NCBI GenBank assembly: GCA_936440205.1
Contig: OW387136.1
Span: 36,549,427-36,613,426 of the forward strand
DNA from: Lepidonotus clava
Lineage: Eukaryota; Annelida; Polychaeta; Phyllodocida; Polynoidae
Length of the DNA: 64,000 bases
Reading direction: 5' to 3'
This document shows positions 47,470 through 58,649 of the stretch, one piece after another. The first letter of the stretch is position 1; the number at the start of each line of letters is the position of its first letter. The position numbers and the translations under genes were made by a program. The notes beneath the pieces are model-generated. The model saw only the letters and a program-made list of their open reading frames with translations, was not told where the DNA came from and did no database searches.

Positions 47470-49740
47470 GTGGAGTAACTACTATGTAGACATATATATA
47501 TACTTGTTACGTTTATAAAGAGACGCATTTGAAATAATCCTATTTTCGAGAGCCATTAGAAACCTAAATTATACACATAATTACTGATGCAATGTAAGGG
47601 GTAGGTACGAATTGCAAACGACAATTGTTGTCACACCTGTCTATTGTTATTGTCATACCCCTCCCTGATGACTCACTTAGATGTAGGTGTCTCCAGGGGT
47701 ACCCACATCTATGTCCTGCCGAAACCACGGGACTGAAAAGTTGGGTTCTGGCGTCATAACGAAACGATAAGGAATTCACCAATTCCAACATAGTAAAATT
47801 ATAATCCAAAAATAAATGAAAGATCATATGCTCAAAGATCATATGTCAAAACAACCCTTTGAAAAATAGCGCATGGACGTACATGGTATGTTATAGGCCT
47901 ATATTATTATGAATAATGATAGATATGTATAGAGATACATGCATTACCTTTAAATGTTTATCTTTATATATGATATGAAACGTATTATATTGAGCCTCTT
48001 TATTTACCCTTTTTATGTTAAATATAATTAAAATAACACGTTGACACATGGCATTGCATATGTTAGGTTGAGTACATGATTGGTATGCATGCTGTGGTAG
48101 CACCCCCGGTGTGCCCTCCATGTAGCACATCCAGACCTGGCCCAAGCTGGTTCAGGATGGTCAAAAGAGAATACACAATGAGGGGAGCTTGTCTCTCACT
48201 GTTACCAGCCCCCCCTGAACAAGGCCCAGCTGGCCTGCTAATCAGAGGGTGTTACAGGCAGGTAAAAATATTTGTTTGTGGATTACGATGCTGTCATTTA
48301 CACCCACGTTTGGCTACCCAATAATATTGCATTTAGAACTGGATGTACAGCATTCTATAGATAACTATGTCTGCTGTGTGGTTTTAAGCTATTCATGTGA
48401 CTCTAATCTATTATTCTCTATAACGGACATTAGGCCTACATAAAGGGGAAAAGTGAGACTGGTGTTTTTAGCAGTGTTGCTAAGTGATACGTTTTACACT
48501 TTTCCTACTGCCTCACGCAAGCCCTTTTGGACCATCAGACTGAACCAAAGGTTAAGTTAAAAGTGTAACGAAGTGTATTCTAGGTTGTTGGTAGAAGACT
48601 CCCTCAGAGGTCCCTGGCTGGCTTCCAGGCTTAGTTTTGAACCACAAACTGCTAAATATTTCATACCTTAGAGACATCTGGGCATAGATTAATTTACAGC
48701 TTGGCAGATTGTGTTGGGGATCCAGGAATTTGTGTTCCTCAAATCCACAATATCCCATTCACAGTAGCAGTGATTCGGGATACCAACATACTTTCCTAGT
48801 TATAATAGTGTGCATGCTCTTTTTCTTCGGACCTTCTTATGTCACTATCCTGTGGTGTACACAGACAAGACTTCTACAGACAATCATTCTACTTCAAATA
48901 TATTAACCTTCTCCTACAAATGGCAAACAATCTTTCAGAAAGTTGTAGTAGTTTTGCGGCAATAGTCATGATTGTTATAGTCATGTAATAGTCCTCTCTT
49001 GTATTCATCATAATGCTCTATTCGCGTGAAGTACACGTACTGGCGTATACACGTCAGGTGTGTCACCAAAATCCTGCTCAGTTGATATCAGCAATGACTA
49101 GTACCGACAGAGCCCGCTAGGCGTCAGGCGTGTCGGGATTAACCGGATCTGCTGTGATCCGGCGGTCAGGATTTAGGGCCTGGATTAGTGGGGTGAGAGG
49201 CCCATAGGAGATTAGGGTCCGGATTCAGGGCAGAAACCCTGGGAAATCCCGGCGACAATCCACTTACACTGCTTAACACCAGGGGCTGGTTCAGTAGGGT
49301 ATAAGGGGAGAGGCGAGATAATGAGATGTGTCATCAATCAATGACCATGAAAGAAGTCGGCGAATTGGAGTGAATTGAAATTATTTATATATTTCAATAA
49401 TTGCAATCTTTTGATACAGTTAGGAATCGAATTACTGCGCGAAAAGAATGAATCATATCAAAAACATGCTAGGCAATGTTATGCTAGGAGGAAAATTTGA
49501 AAGTAAGCATTTGTTGGCATTGGCATTATTTTATGCATATACCTATCATACATATATCAGCTAGGTTCTAAGCCCTACTTTTCAATGTTCTATTATCTCA
49601 TTGGCTTCACGTTATTTGTTCTTCCAGCCGACAGAAGAAAGTCGTCAGAATCATCATTTTTTTCAAATATCTAGATCCACTAAACCTTGTATAACGCTGA
49701 GAGTTTCCAAAAACAATATACAACGTAAATAATTCTATTC
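47470..49740. other. No supported gene
   Basis: GATCATATG is repeated near 47822 and 47839. A GC-rich stretch at 48090-48250 and a mixed one at 49080-49300 (CTGTGATCCGGCGG, GGGTCCGGATTCAGGG) may be regulatory. If the minus-strand start at 49824 is real, this lies in its first intron. Confidence 0.3.
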
Positions 49741-49744
49741 CCAC

Positions 49745-49824
49745 CCTCTCTGGAGCCCTACAGATAGCATAGGATATAGGCTGGTTGACAAGGTCAACCA
49801 CTTCTCTGGGGACGGGGCCGCCAT
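49745..49824 (-). CDS. Candidate first coding exon of an unidentified minus-strand gene
   Basis: On minus, AAGATGGCGGC places an ATG (49824-49822) inside a YY1 site, a known arrangement at housekeeping-gene starts. The frame reads MAAPSPEKWLTLSTSL and continues 26 codons plus two bases to a plausible donor AGAGG|GTGGGA (exon end 49745); without splicing it stops at 29 codons. Upstream, in the right order on minus, lie NRF1, ETS and a second NRF1/CTCF-like site. The protein is not recognised and no second exon is found, so it may extend beyond the window or be a short or non-coding transcript. Confidence 0.4.
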
Positions 49825-49930
49825 CTTTGTTTGTCGGCGCCACCTGTTGCGCATGACTGCAATATAAAACCGGAAGTACAGAGCCGGGGAATTCTGGGTC
49901 AAGGATCAAGTAGGCATTGCACATGCGCAG
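49818..49930 (-). promoter_or_regulatory. Housekeeping-type promoter: NRF1, ETS, CTCF/NRF1, YY1
   Basis: Reading on minus: TGCGCATGTGCA (49917-49928, NRF1-like), TACTTCCGGT (49869-49878, ETS/GABPA), then CAACAGGTGGCGCC (49836-49849, CTCF-like, abutting an NRF1-like TGCGCA), then AAGATGGCGGC (49818-49828, YY1). Order and spacing are those of TATA-less animal promoters, where YY1 marks the region just downstream of initiation. Confidence 0.65.
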
Positions 49931-49934
49931 CTGC

Positions 49935-50575
49935 CTTGTGTTTTTTCCCTTCACACTTTTTAGTTTTGATATTCGAAAGGCTACAGTACTGAAAAAGGGG
50001 ACTCATTCTTCTATGCAGAACTTCTATTCTTATGCAGAGGCGGTCAGATAGGTGGATATCTAGGAAAGGATGCTTAAAAGATTGAGAATACTGACCATAG
50101 AAAGTATCAAGATTGCGAGGTAAAGGTCTGATCTCTGTTGAAAAGAGGGCTGAATGAAATGAATATGGAAATATGGAGAGTATGAAAGAAAACATTGTGC
50201 ACCTTCATCAACAGAAACGGTGGGGGAATTTCTCTTGAAGCTAGCAAGTGAGTCTTGAAGACAAGCCAAAGCCATACATCATTGGCACAGCTGGTTTTCT
50301 ATTACTCTGCTGACTTGTGCCAAAACAGTCTGTCATAGAGACTGTTCCCTGTCAAATGAAGAAATATTGATGGTTCTAGGCTGCTTGCATCTTTTCCATT
50401 TCCTTCAATTTCCCATTGCACTTATGGTGCTTCTCAAGTCAACAGTTATCTGAGTATGTGGGATTTGTTGGGATATGTTCTGAAGTTTTTTAATTGGAGA
50501 AACTGAGGATCTTGATGAGCCTCTCAACGTATGATTGAATTGAAATCAGTCCGTATTCCACGTAAATGTCGACTA
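49935..50575. other. No gene seen
   Basis: Upstream flank of the minus-strand promoter. Open frames on minus lack any recognised feature. Confidence 0.35.
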
Positions 50576-51469
50576 GGTACACTGTTAAAACAAGTGTTTA
50601 GAACCTAAACATTTTCCTAAACACTTCGGTGCATCCAGTTTTGGAACACTTTATTTCCCCAAACATGTTTAGAATTATCGGTGTTTAGGGTTAAGTGTTT
50701 AGAAATGTGTGATGTTTAGCTGTTTAACCATGAAGTCTTTAGGTCCTCAAGGTGTTTAGAATCAAAACGCTTATGATTTTTTTTATGTTTAGCTGTTAAG
50801 TGTTTAGGAAACTATGATGTTTAGGTGTTTATCTATGAAGCATTTAGGTCTTCAAGGTGTTTAGGGTTAGGTGTTAAGTTAAACAGTAATATACTGTAAT
50901 ATGTACAGTGTACTTTCATTCTTAAGGATGAATTTTAAATTTAACAATAATATACTGTAGTGTGTAAAAAAACAAAACGTAGATCTGCTATGGTACTATG
51001 CCATTCAGTTTACACCAGATGTAATGTTAACAGCATTGAAAGTTCAATTTTTCCTGTAATCACACTACAGGATCATTGAGCCAATAACCACATATGTGCT
51101 TCCTTCTTGGTTTAGCCTTGCATGGATTGTTTGATTGTTGGAGGTAAAACCTTTAGGGATATAGCTGATAAAGTTCTTGTACTAAAAAGGTGTCTGCATG
51201 TTAATCCTACTAAAAAGGTGTTTTAAAACATTTTGTAAATGTTTTAGGGGTGTTCTGGTTGGTTGACCGTACCTAGAATAGCAGGCCAATGAAGTGATTA
51301 TCTTAATGACGCTACAAAAACTTAAAATTCTTACATTTTTAATCACAAAGTTCCAAATTCCTAAGTGTATGAAAAAACTATTTTACTAATCATGGCCAAA
51401 ATATGGAGGGCATGTGGCAAACCACCAGTAGTACAACTACTTCATAGTAGTATTTTGGTAACTTCAGTA

Positions 51470-51535
51470 GCCCAGATTTGAACCCAGGGCCCCTCACATA
51501 TGAAGCCTATGCTCTACCACTGAGCTATGGAGGCC
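51470..51535 (-). repeat. tRNA-like segment (A and B boxes) inside the CACTG element
   Basis: On minus, TAGCTCAGTGGTAGAGC (51511-51527) is a full A-box/D-arm and GGTTCAAATCT (51474-51484) a B-box/T-loop, at tRNA-like spacing. The anticodon and T stems do not pair well and the acceptor is not closed, so this is a tRNA-derived relic (SINE head or pseudogene), not a functional tRNA. Confidence 0.7.
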
Positions 51536-51691
51536 TGTAGGTAGACACAGCCCAGCTTTGCTACTTATCTGAATAAGTAGGGGTATGAGAGTACTGAACT
51601 ATTGTCTGTCACACCAACGTGATGTCAAATACCTGTATAGTAGTACTGATCCTACTCGTTGGTGCTGACTATGCCAGTGTGCACTGCATGT

Positions 51692-51771
51692 AGTCCAAGT
51701 TAGCTCAGTTGGTTAGGCTTCTACCTTGAATGTAAAGAATGTTGGTTCTAATCCCAAAGTGTCCATTTTTC
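51692..51771 (+). repeat. Second tRNA-like segment with a pol III-type terminator
   Basis: On plus, TTAGCTCAGTTGGTTAGG (51700-51717) is an A-box/D-arm and GGTTCTAATCC (51744-51754) a B box, followed by a T run (about 51767) that could stop RNA polymerase III. It starts about 160 bp from the start of the minus-strand copy, so the two would transcribe away from each other. Stem pairing is degenerate. Confidence 0.65.
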
Positions 51772-52302
51772 TTTTCCATAGTATACAATTGATATTATGT
51801 GTTTGGATTCTAAACATATCCCATTCAAAACATGGTTAGAGGTTACACATGTTTAGCTTTCAAACACAACTAATGTTATGCGTTTAGATTATAAGCATAG
51901 TTAACCCAACACATGTTTAGAAGTAACAAGTGTTTAGGTTTTAAACAGATATGGTTTAATGTATTTAGATTATAAACATGTTTATGCCCTTAACACATTT
52001 AAATTCTAAACACCATTTAAACAGTGTATTTCAGACCATTAGTTCTATAATTTGTACCTAGCTGTTCTATATTCCTGTAAAAGTCAATAGAATTCAATAC
52101 CTCATGTTCCCGGGCATCAAATGTAGAAGATTGCATCAGTACAATGTTGGCCTATCCAGTCAGAATTACCCCTTTGTATGATAGGAATGTCTCCTCATAC
52201 CATTTGTTTATTACCGCACAATCATAATCTACATTGTTTCGGTCACTGAACCAAGTAATATGAAAACACGGTCCTATGACAGTCTCTTGATAGATGTACA
52301 GG

Positions 52303-52560
52303 TGATATAGATTTGGGTGGACAGGAGTCAGACTGATTATACTGGCCCTGGCCACCCCTAGACCATCCTTCCTCCTGTACAATAGATTCTGCAGGCTGGC
52401 GACAGCTCAGAGTTGACACCTATGATGGATCGCCCTTCTCCCAATACACTATGGACTGTGCATGGGGGCAGCCACCGCCAAAAACTATCAGCAGATACCT
52501 TGTTTCATCTATCCACTATGGGCTGCCACGAGTAAACTATTAATCTATTGAAATAGTTTT
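52303..52560. repeat. Diverged repeat, copy 1
   Basis: Shares TTATAC-GGCCCTG, TAGACCA-CTTCC, TCCCAATACACTATGG and CAGCAGATACC with 54865-55095, in the same order. A weaker third relative covers about 52660-52810 (CTTACACTGTAAACTG, TGAGCCACTGCGAATAAC). Origin unknown; old duplication or a dispersed repeat family. Confidence 0.5.
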
Positions 52561-53033
52561 GTAAAAAATATCATGAGGGAGTGTGGTCTAGTGTATACTG
52601 ACATTGCAGTTATTGGATATCAGTCAGACTGAGTTTAATGGCCCTTAGAATGTATTTATAATATTCGACCTTTATTAGACCTTGCATGCAGGACACAGGT
52701 GGGAAAGGATACCTATATTGGATCTTTTGTCTTCACTTACACTGTAAACTGTCCTTGCTGTGAGCCACTGCGAATAACAATTTACAGACATCTGGCTTAA
52801 CTTATCTGCTAAAATGTTTTTAATGGGTAAAGGTACTTTGATGACGTTCACCACTACGGACAAAACGTTGAATTGAATAAATCACCAAATTTGGATGACT
52901 CTGGTTTTATATCATATCCAATATACCATATCTGCTATCATATTCCATGGGTAAAGGTTGAATTATACTGTGTTTTCTTGTGTTAATAGATAAGAAGCAA
53001 ACAAATCTACACTGATAATCCTTAGGCCGCCTA

Positions 53034-53165
53034 GCCCTAGTCATCTAATGGCTATGTTGTCATAGTCATGAGGCATAGTTAAAGTGACTATGTGGATATT
53101 TGACATAGTCACAAAATCATAGTCAATGTTGACTATTTATGACGTCACAGGAAGTGACGTTTTCA
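53034..53165. repeat. CATAGTCA/TGACTATG-rich patch with a CRE-like TGACGTCA
   Basis: Five or more copies of CATAGTCA or its complement in about 120 bp, ending with TGACGTCA. At 54670-54835 a comparable patch uses TTAGTCAC/GTGACTAA instead. Both look like degenerate AP-1/CRE-like word arrays or subterminal repeats of an unrecognised element. Confidence 0.4.
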
Positions 53166-53400
53166 GTGGTAATTTTGAATATAAGAACAACAGTCAACAG
53201 CCAGAGACACAGGTTAAATGTCTTTTATGAGGCTTAGACTTATCCTTGAGGTATGGGGATTTACTCCTCTGGTTACAGTACATTCAGAGAAGATTCTTGG
53301 TGAGTAGAGACATGTTTTAATATAATATTTGTACTGTATGGATAACCAGACACGTAGGAACACTGTGCAACCCTGTGATGAATTGACATTCTGATGCCTG
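53166..53400. other. No gene seen
   Basis: Mixed composition; ends in a 10-base C run (53401-53410). Confidence 0.35.
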
Positions 53401-53560
53401 CCCCCCCCCCTTGTTATAGGTGCGACCATTCATTACCCCCAGCCCCTTCCACCACCTCCTGGTCTCCACTTATAGCCTTGCTATGGCTGCTGTTGAGGGT
53501 TTGTAGCCATGTGGCCGCTGCGTACAGCTGGGTTCTCACTTGGGGCCGTATGTAAATTAT

Positions 53561-53704
53561 CAGGCCCGTATCAAAAGGGGGTGTTGGGGGTAGCAAGCCA
53601 CCCCCCCCCCCCCTCCCATGGAATAGATTTCTTAAAAAGTACCAACTTTCCTTCCAAAATCTCTCGTCACCCCCCCCCCCCAATCGACCCTGGATATGGG
53701 CCAG
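53561..53704. mobile_element. Miniature element with GGCCCRTATC ends and two C runs
   Basis: CAGGCCCGTATC (53561) and GATATGGGCCAG (53704) are inverted at 10 of 12 positions. Inside are 13-base and 12-base C runs. Similar in build to the 46375 element but with different ends. Target duplication is unclear. Confidence 0.45.
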
Positions 53705-54370
53705 GTATTACACTACACATCGGGCCCCCATTTGCATTGGGCATTCTCATTTCCGTTTTTGCCAACGTGAATATAGCAAAGAAACCTTCCATTAAGCAGG
53801 TTGGGGCTACCTTAGAACAATCAGCACATCCCGATATTCTAGGACGTCCTGGTTTAAACCATGCTAAAATACCACGCCGCATCAGTCCTAATAGTTGAAG
53901 ATAAATTTGATCATATACCATAAAGAAAATGAGATATTTGAAGGATTCTAAATATTTGACTGATAACTCAGGACGTCCTGTGATTCCGGGACACCTTCTG
54001 GAACAGTTTGTCAGGCCGTACCGTAATAACAGGACGGGTTGTTTTCCTGTTGTAGCCTGAACCTGTTACGTATGAACGTATCAAGGGGGGGGGGGGGGTT
54101 GTTTGACATTTTTGAAAATGTGTGTACATTCCTGTACAAATCCAATGCGTATTTTAGCCAAAGGGGGTGGGGGTCTAAAATTTTGAAATTTTGATATTCA
54201 CATTATTTAGCAAACATATTAGTGGGAACATAATAAGGACTTAAGTATTAATCATATTTGAAAAATAATATGAATTCAAATGCAATTCTTGTGCTTAATT
54301 TGAAATTTTGGACGTGAGACCTTAAAATTATCATAAAATATGGGGGAAAATATGAATTTAGCAGATTATA
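53705..54370. other. No gene; possible degraded transposon
   Basis: A 14-base G run at 54085-54098 followed by GGGGGTGGGGGTC and TAAAATTTTGAAATTTTG suggests another poly-G element, but ends cannot be set. Confidence 0.3.
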
Positions 54371-54476
54371 CAGGTGCGGATTCAGAGGAGGGAGGATCCT
54401 GGGAGTACATGTACTCAGCCTTATATTATGTTGACCCCCCCCCCCCCCCGTTTCACAAATCCTGTATCTGCCCCTG
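54371..54476. mobile_element. Miniature CAGGNGCGGAT element (hAT-like), 106 bp
   Basis: CAGGTGCGGATTCAG and CTGTATCTGCCCCTG are inverted at about 11 of 15 positions. A 15-base C run (54435-54449) lies inside. Same family as the 46375 element by its ends. Confidence 0.55.
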
Positions 54477-54864
54477 ATTTACATATATGTGTAGGTAAAT
54501 AATATGACACATACTGTGAGGGGGACTTACACTAATTATCTTTACATCAAGGGTGTGTGTGAGTGGCATACATGAGGTGGAGGCTATGAAACTATTTCTT
54601 GACTCTCCCCTTTTTGTAGTGAAGTTTGACAGATATCTCTTTGCATTAGCCTATACTTTTATGTGCCATGGTCCTAGGTGACTAAGACCATTAGCCACCC
54701 TTTGCTATGTACGTCACTACCCATTTAAAAAAGACTAACCCAGGTTAGTCACCCTGGTCACCAGTGACCAGAAAAAGTTAGTCCTCTCAGGCCCCATCAA
54801 GTTGACTATGAAAGTTAGTCACTGTATGACTAACATTTTTGCCTATAAGATTATCAGTGTAATG

Positions 54865-55095
54865 GATATTGATATAGCATTGGGTCTATAGGAATTAGAC
54901 AGATTATACCAGCCCTGCTCAACCTTAGACCACCTTTCCTGTGGCAAAACAGATCTTCCAGGTTGGTGACAGGCAGGAGTCAATGACTTTGATTGATAGT
55001 CTGTCTCCCAATACACTATGGGCTGTGGGTGTGGCATCTTACGACACAACCTACGACATCAGCAGATGCCTAGCTTGCCTAGTGCTTCATGAGTG
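54865..55095. repeat. Diverged repeat, copy 2
   Basis: Same word order as 52303-52560, including TCCCAATACACTATGGGC and CAGCAGATGCC, at a lower overall match. Confidence 0.5.
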
Positions 55096-55363
55096 AAATT
55101 GGACAATTCTGTAATGGTTTTGTACCAAGATTATAGGTAAAATACTGCTGGATAAAGTAACGTTCATATATTTGTTTCTTATAATAATGTAAATTGTACC
55201 TATACGGAAGATCATTCTATGCGAGTGAGTAGGCCTATGGTTAAGAAAAAAAAGGGAAAAAAAGAAAATATTTTTCTATTGGTACAAAACAATCTGTATG
55301 ACACTATTTGTAGCATTAATTTTGCAACATAATTAGCATGAATGATTTGTAAAGTTAGGTGAC

Positions 55364-55582
55364 ATGGTGACTAGTATTATGCATCCTATAGAATATCCCG
55401 GCCGGCAAACTGTGCAGAGAAGCACCAACCCCACAGACCAAAGCCCAATGTCATTGCCAACCACCGTCCCCAGCCTCACATTGTACCAAAGGAATCACTC
55501 ACAGTCCCCCTCTACCCTCTACCATCCTGTATACCACCAACAGCAGTGTATTCAAGCACTGCTATTTGGACTACCAAAGTAG
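55364..55582 (+). CDS. Weak candidate terminal exon, Pro/Ser/Thr/Gln-rich
   Basis: An ATG frame of 72 codons with balanced codon use reads, near its end, RNHSQSPSTLYHPVYHQQQ and stops at 55582. The composition resembles a low-complexity tail of a transcription factor. No convincing splice acceptor precedes it and no family is recognised, so chance or a repeat-derived frame is just as likely. Confidence 0.15.
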   Translation: MVTSIMHPIEYPGRQTVQRSTNPTDQSPMSLPTTVPSLTLYQRNHSQSPSTLYHPVYHQQQCIQALLFGLPK

Positions 55583-55589
55583 GGAGACA

Positions 55590-56335
55590 AATCGCCCTTC
55601 TCTGTGAACAAGACAAGCTCACACCCCTGCTTAAAACGACTATCAGTCATCTACCTTATATATTGCCTTTTGGTCCGAGAGGTATAGCCTTGTATTGAGA
55701 TGTATTATTTTGCCTCTGATAAAGCTTTGCTGTGGTCTAAGCGAGGGGGAATCACTGAACAGTTTGCTCTTGATGGTCCCATAACATGAATTTATTTGAT
55801 ATAATTTGTAATTTCAACGTTATCACATTGATTATTAATTGCCTTTCAATTATCTTGATACATAGACGTTTTGTGAGACATTTTTATGCATTCTACTATG
55901 TCTATGCAGGAACTACTTGTGTGTTTTTCTACATAATTCTGATGTTTTATACGTATGTGTCTTTTTGTACTTTGCAGGTGAGTTATTGTCCCTCTCGTTT
56001 CGGAATCCACTATTAAAGGGTGTTAAGGTAGGCTGGTTTAGTAAGAAAGCCAATGTGGTAGGTATGGATAAGGTGAACACCTCAATCCTTTACAATTATA
56101 AATGGATGTGTTTTTTTACAGTTAAAGCCGTTCCATCTATATAAATATGCTGACAAATATATCATCCTTGCTCAAAATGTACATCTTTTACGAGAAAGGG
56201 TGATAGGGATAAAGTGCACGTGGCTAGGAATATCATATATGTATCAGTAATGTCTTTGAGAAAGGTTAAATTCTCAGTCAAACACAATTCGATGTGCTCC
56301 GAGTAACATTGACAAGTATTTTAGGAAGCTCTTTC
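55590..56335. other. No gene seen
   Basis: AT-rich, no motif cluster. Confidence 0.4.
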
Positions 56336-56339
56336 AGAA

Positions 56340-56340
<1 letters not shown>

Positions 56341-56388
<48 letters not shown>

Positions 56389-56404
56389 TATATATATATA
56401 TATA
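56341..56404. repeat. (TA)n microsatellite
   Basis: About 64 bp of TA dinucleotides interrupted once by CACA. Confidence 0.95.
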
Positions 56405-56409
56405 CAGGA

Positions 56410-57090
56410 GAAATATATAAAGTCTTATAGGTCAATATCGGTGTTTACTCGCTGGCATCTCTTCAATCCACCTTAAAGGTTAGACATTTGTCTTTCAGCA
56501 GACACGTTTCAATCATTTAAGTACGTTCATGATTACCCCATTCAGTAATTCCCTCTTACAATCGTTCACCAGACATTTGGGAGCATCTCTAAAGTAAAAC
56601 ATGATTCTAACCTTTTCCAAACTAAGATGTTGATTGTGTGCTCCGACGTGACTCCTGTTCATATGCCTGAAGGCTTAACCATCCTTTGTAGGGGCTAAAA
56701 TCCTTTGATTTTATGTTCTCTATTCCACCCTATATTGCATTAACTGTTTACATACACTGCACGATTTATCACTCAGTCATCAATATCGGAAGAGGCCATT
56801 TGGCTGTTCTTCGTTTTCTAATGAGTTTTTAATTATATTAGTATATCAAATGCACTACAAATATTATACATATGCATAAATTGCACACCCTACGGCCCTC
56901 ACAAGAATAGCCCGAAGCTTTACCATAATGATATATAGTATAACAGTCCATTCAATCGAAGGCTGAAGGCATAATTAGTCAGATGTTCCACTATGCGGTG
57001 ATTTACATACATTTGCTTTTATGCATGCGGGTATTTACTCCCATTTTTTGCTGTCACTTCCTCCCTTACCATTCCCCACTATCATCCACC
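56410..57090. other. No gene seen
   Basis: AT-rich, no motif cluster noticed. Confidence 0.4.
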
Positions 57091-57094
57091 ACAC

Positions 57095-57310
57095 CAGTGA
57101 CCCCTCCAGGGTAGGACATGTTTAACCGGCCAGCACCTGGAGGCAGGCTGGTCACGTTGATGGTCACTCCAGCACCTCGTGGTCACCACTTACTGACCAG
57201 ATGACCACTGCCATCAGTGGTCAGTTGTCAGTGCTTGACCCCAAGGTGTGACCCTAGAGCTGGTGATTACTGTGGTTATTTTGATGGAGGAGCCATAGTC
57301 CAGGAGGTAC
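57095..57310. promoter_or_regulatory. GGTCAC/TGACCA cluster
   Basis: About ten GGTCA/TGACC words in about 130 bp (57140-57270), including GTGGTCACCACTTACTGACC and AGATGACCACTGC, in a GC-rich island. Resembles the 5.3-kb and 60.0-kb clusters. Confidence 0.45.
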
Positions 57311-57767
57311 TTACCCTGGAGGAAGCTTATATTTCTATTTCAACGCAGTGAATCCTACCCTGACACGCATATGGCAATGACTATTCAAAAGGTGGTTGAA
57401 TTGTTCGAATATTTTGACATGACATGGCAGTATTTATCAGAGGTATACCAACAAATGGGAGACAAGTACTCCCAAACCAAAACGTTGTGTCAAACTGAAA
57501 TAAGAATTAATTAATTACTTCATTATCAATCATTTCAATGAAAAGTAACTTATTGTTTCTAGCTGGACCATTTAGAACAGACCGGTGTTCTGGTTTAGGG
57601 GGGTATTGTCGAATGGACAGGAAGGGTACTATTCATTTCCGGGTCACATTGCCCAAAGGTCAGTAGGCAGAGATAGATGGGGGACAAGTCTAGTCAAAGG
57701 TCAAGGTCATTCCGACTGGTACCTGCCGGGTCTCACTCAATAGATTCGTTTTAAGCCGATACCAGCG

Positions 57768-58400
57768 GAGAAAAAAAAGGGGACAGAGGGGGAAAGTGGG
57801 AGGATAGGGAGAGGAGGTGCTGGAAGAAAGGAGATGGTAGAGGAGCAGGAGAATTTGAATGTAAACAGTTGGAGGGGCTAGTTTAACCCATCCAGTGATT
57901 AGTTAAGTGTCCTTCTTCAGGGCGGTCTGAGGAGGGACTTATCTAAATGAATGAATTTGGGACGAGTTAGACATGTTTGAGTAGTATAGAGTGATTGAGG
58001 AGGGGATGGACAGAGAGTCCAAGGCCAGAAGGCGCTGAGACGAATGGAGTCATTGAAGGATGGAATGTGTAGCGAAGGAGGGAGGGAGGAATAGGGAGAG
58101 GGAGATGGAGGAAATGAGAGACATCAAGGAAGTAAGGGAGGAAATGCTATTAGAGGTTGTGAGAAAAAAGAGAGAGATGAACAGTGAAAAGGGGAGGACA
58201 GGTTTGGGGAAGGATGGACAAAGGAGAGTGAATAACAAGAGAGGATTAAAATAAATTATGATTGGAGGGAACAAAGGGAGGTAAAAAGAGAAGAGGGGAA
58301 TAAAGGAACGAACGCAATATGAGAGGAATGGTATAACGATGAAAAACGACAGAAGGCAAGGTGGGATATGAAAATACATAGACAAAAAAAAAAGGATTAG
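57768..58400. repeat. Polypurine-rich region
   Basis: GGA/GAA-rich runs at 57768-57850 and 58040-58400, separated by ordinary sequence. Long frames here are compositional. Includes short GGGAGGGAGG repeats. Confidence 0.75.
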
Positions 58401-58469
58401 CAATGAGGATACATGCAATTAGTTTTGGCTTGCTGGAAAGGGTGGGGGGGTATGGCGGGGGTGAATCAA

Positions 58470-58590
58470 ATGAAGAAAGAGGATGGTCAGCCAGCCAGCA
58501 TACAATGCCAGAAACTACTGACCATTGCCCCTGTGAGGGTCACTTCATCTGCAGCTCACCGCTGACCACTGGTCATTGGCCACTGCTCCA
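58470..58590. promoter_or_regulatory. CTGACCA cluster
   Basis: TGGTCAG (about 58474), CTGACCATTGCC, AGGGTCAC and CTGACCACTGGTCATTGG fall within 110 bp; the last is an inverted TGACCA-CTGGTCA. Confidence 0.4.
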
Positions 58591-58649
58591 GGGTGTAATC
58601 AGGCATGCCCGGCAGGCCCGGGGTCCTCTATGAATGGCCACCAGCAGGC

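Larger units (their letters stand above)
50580..52026. mobile_element. Non-autonomous CACTG/CAGTG-ended DNA transposon (EnSpm/CACTA-like), 1.45 kb
   Basis: The element begins CACTGTTAAAACAAGTG and ends TTTAAACAGTG, with TA on both sides (50578-50579, 52027-52028). The long terminal regions are inverted and packed with GTGTTTAG(G/A) in the left 300 bp and its complement or TTTAGATTATAAACATG in the right 250 bp. CACTG ends with a short target duplication suit the EnSpm/CACTA superfamily, though a two-base TA is minimal evidence. No transposase frame is present. The middle carries two tRNA-like segments in divergent orientation. Confidence 0.65.

Noticed and set aside
51470-51771. Functional tRNA genes
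   Set aside because: A and B boxes are good but acceptor, anticodon and T stems do not pair properly.
58050-58418. Hydrophobic Phe/Leu/Ser-rich minus-strand protein
   Set aside because: Reading of the polypyrimidine strand; composition only.
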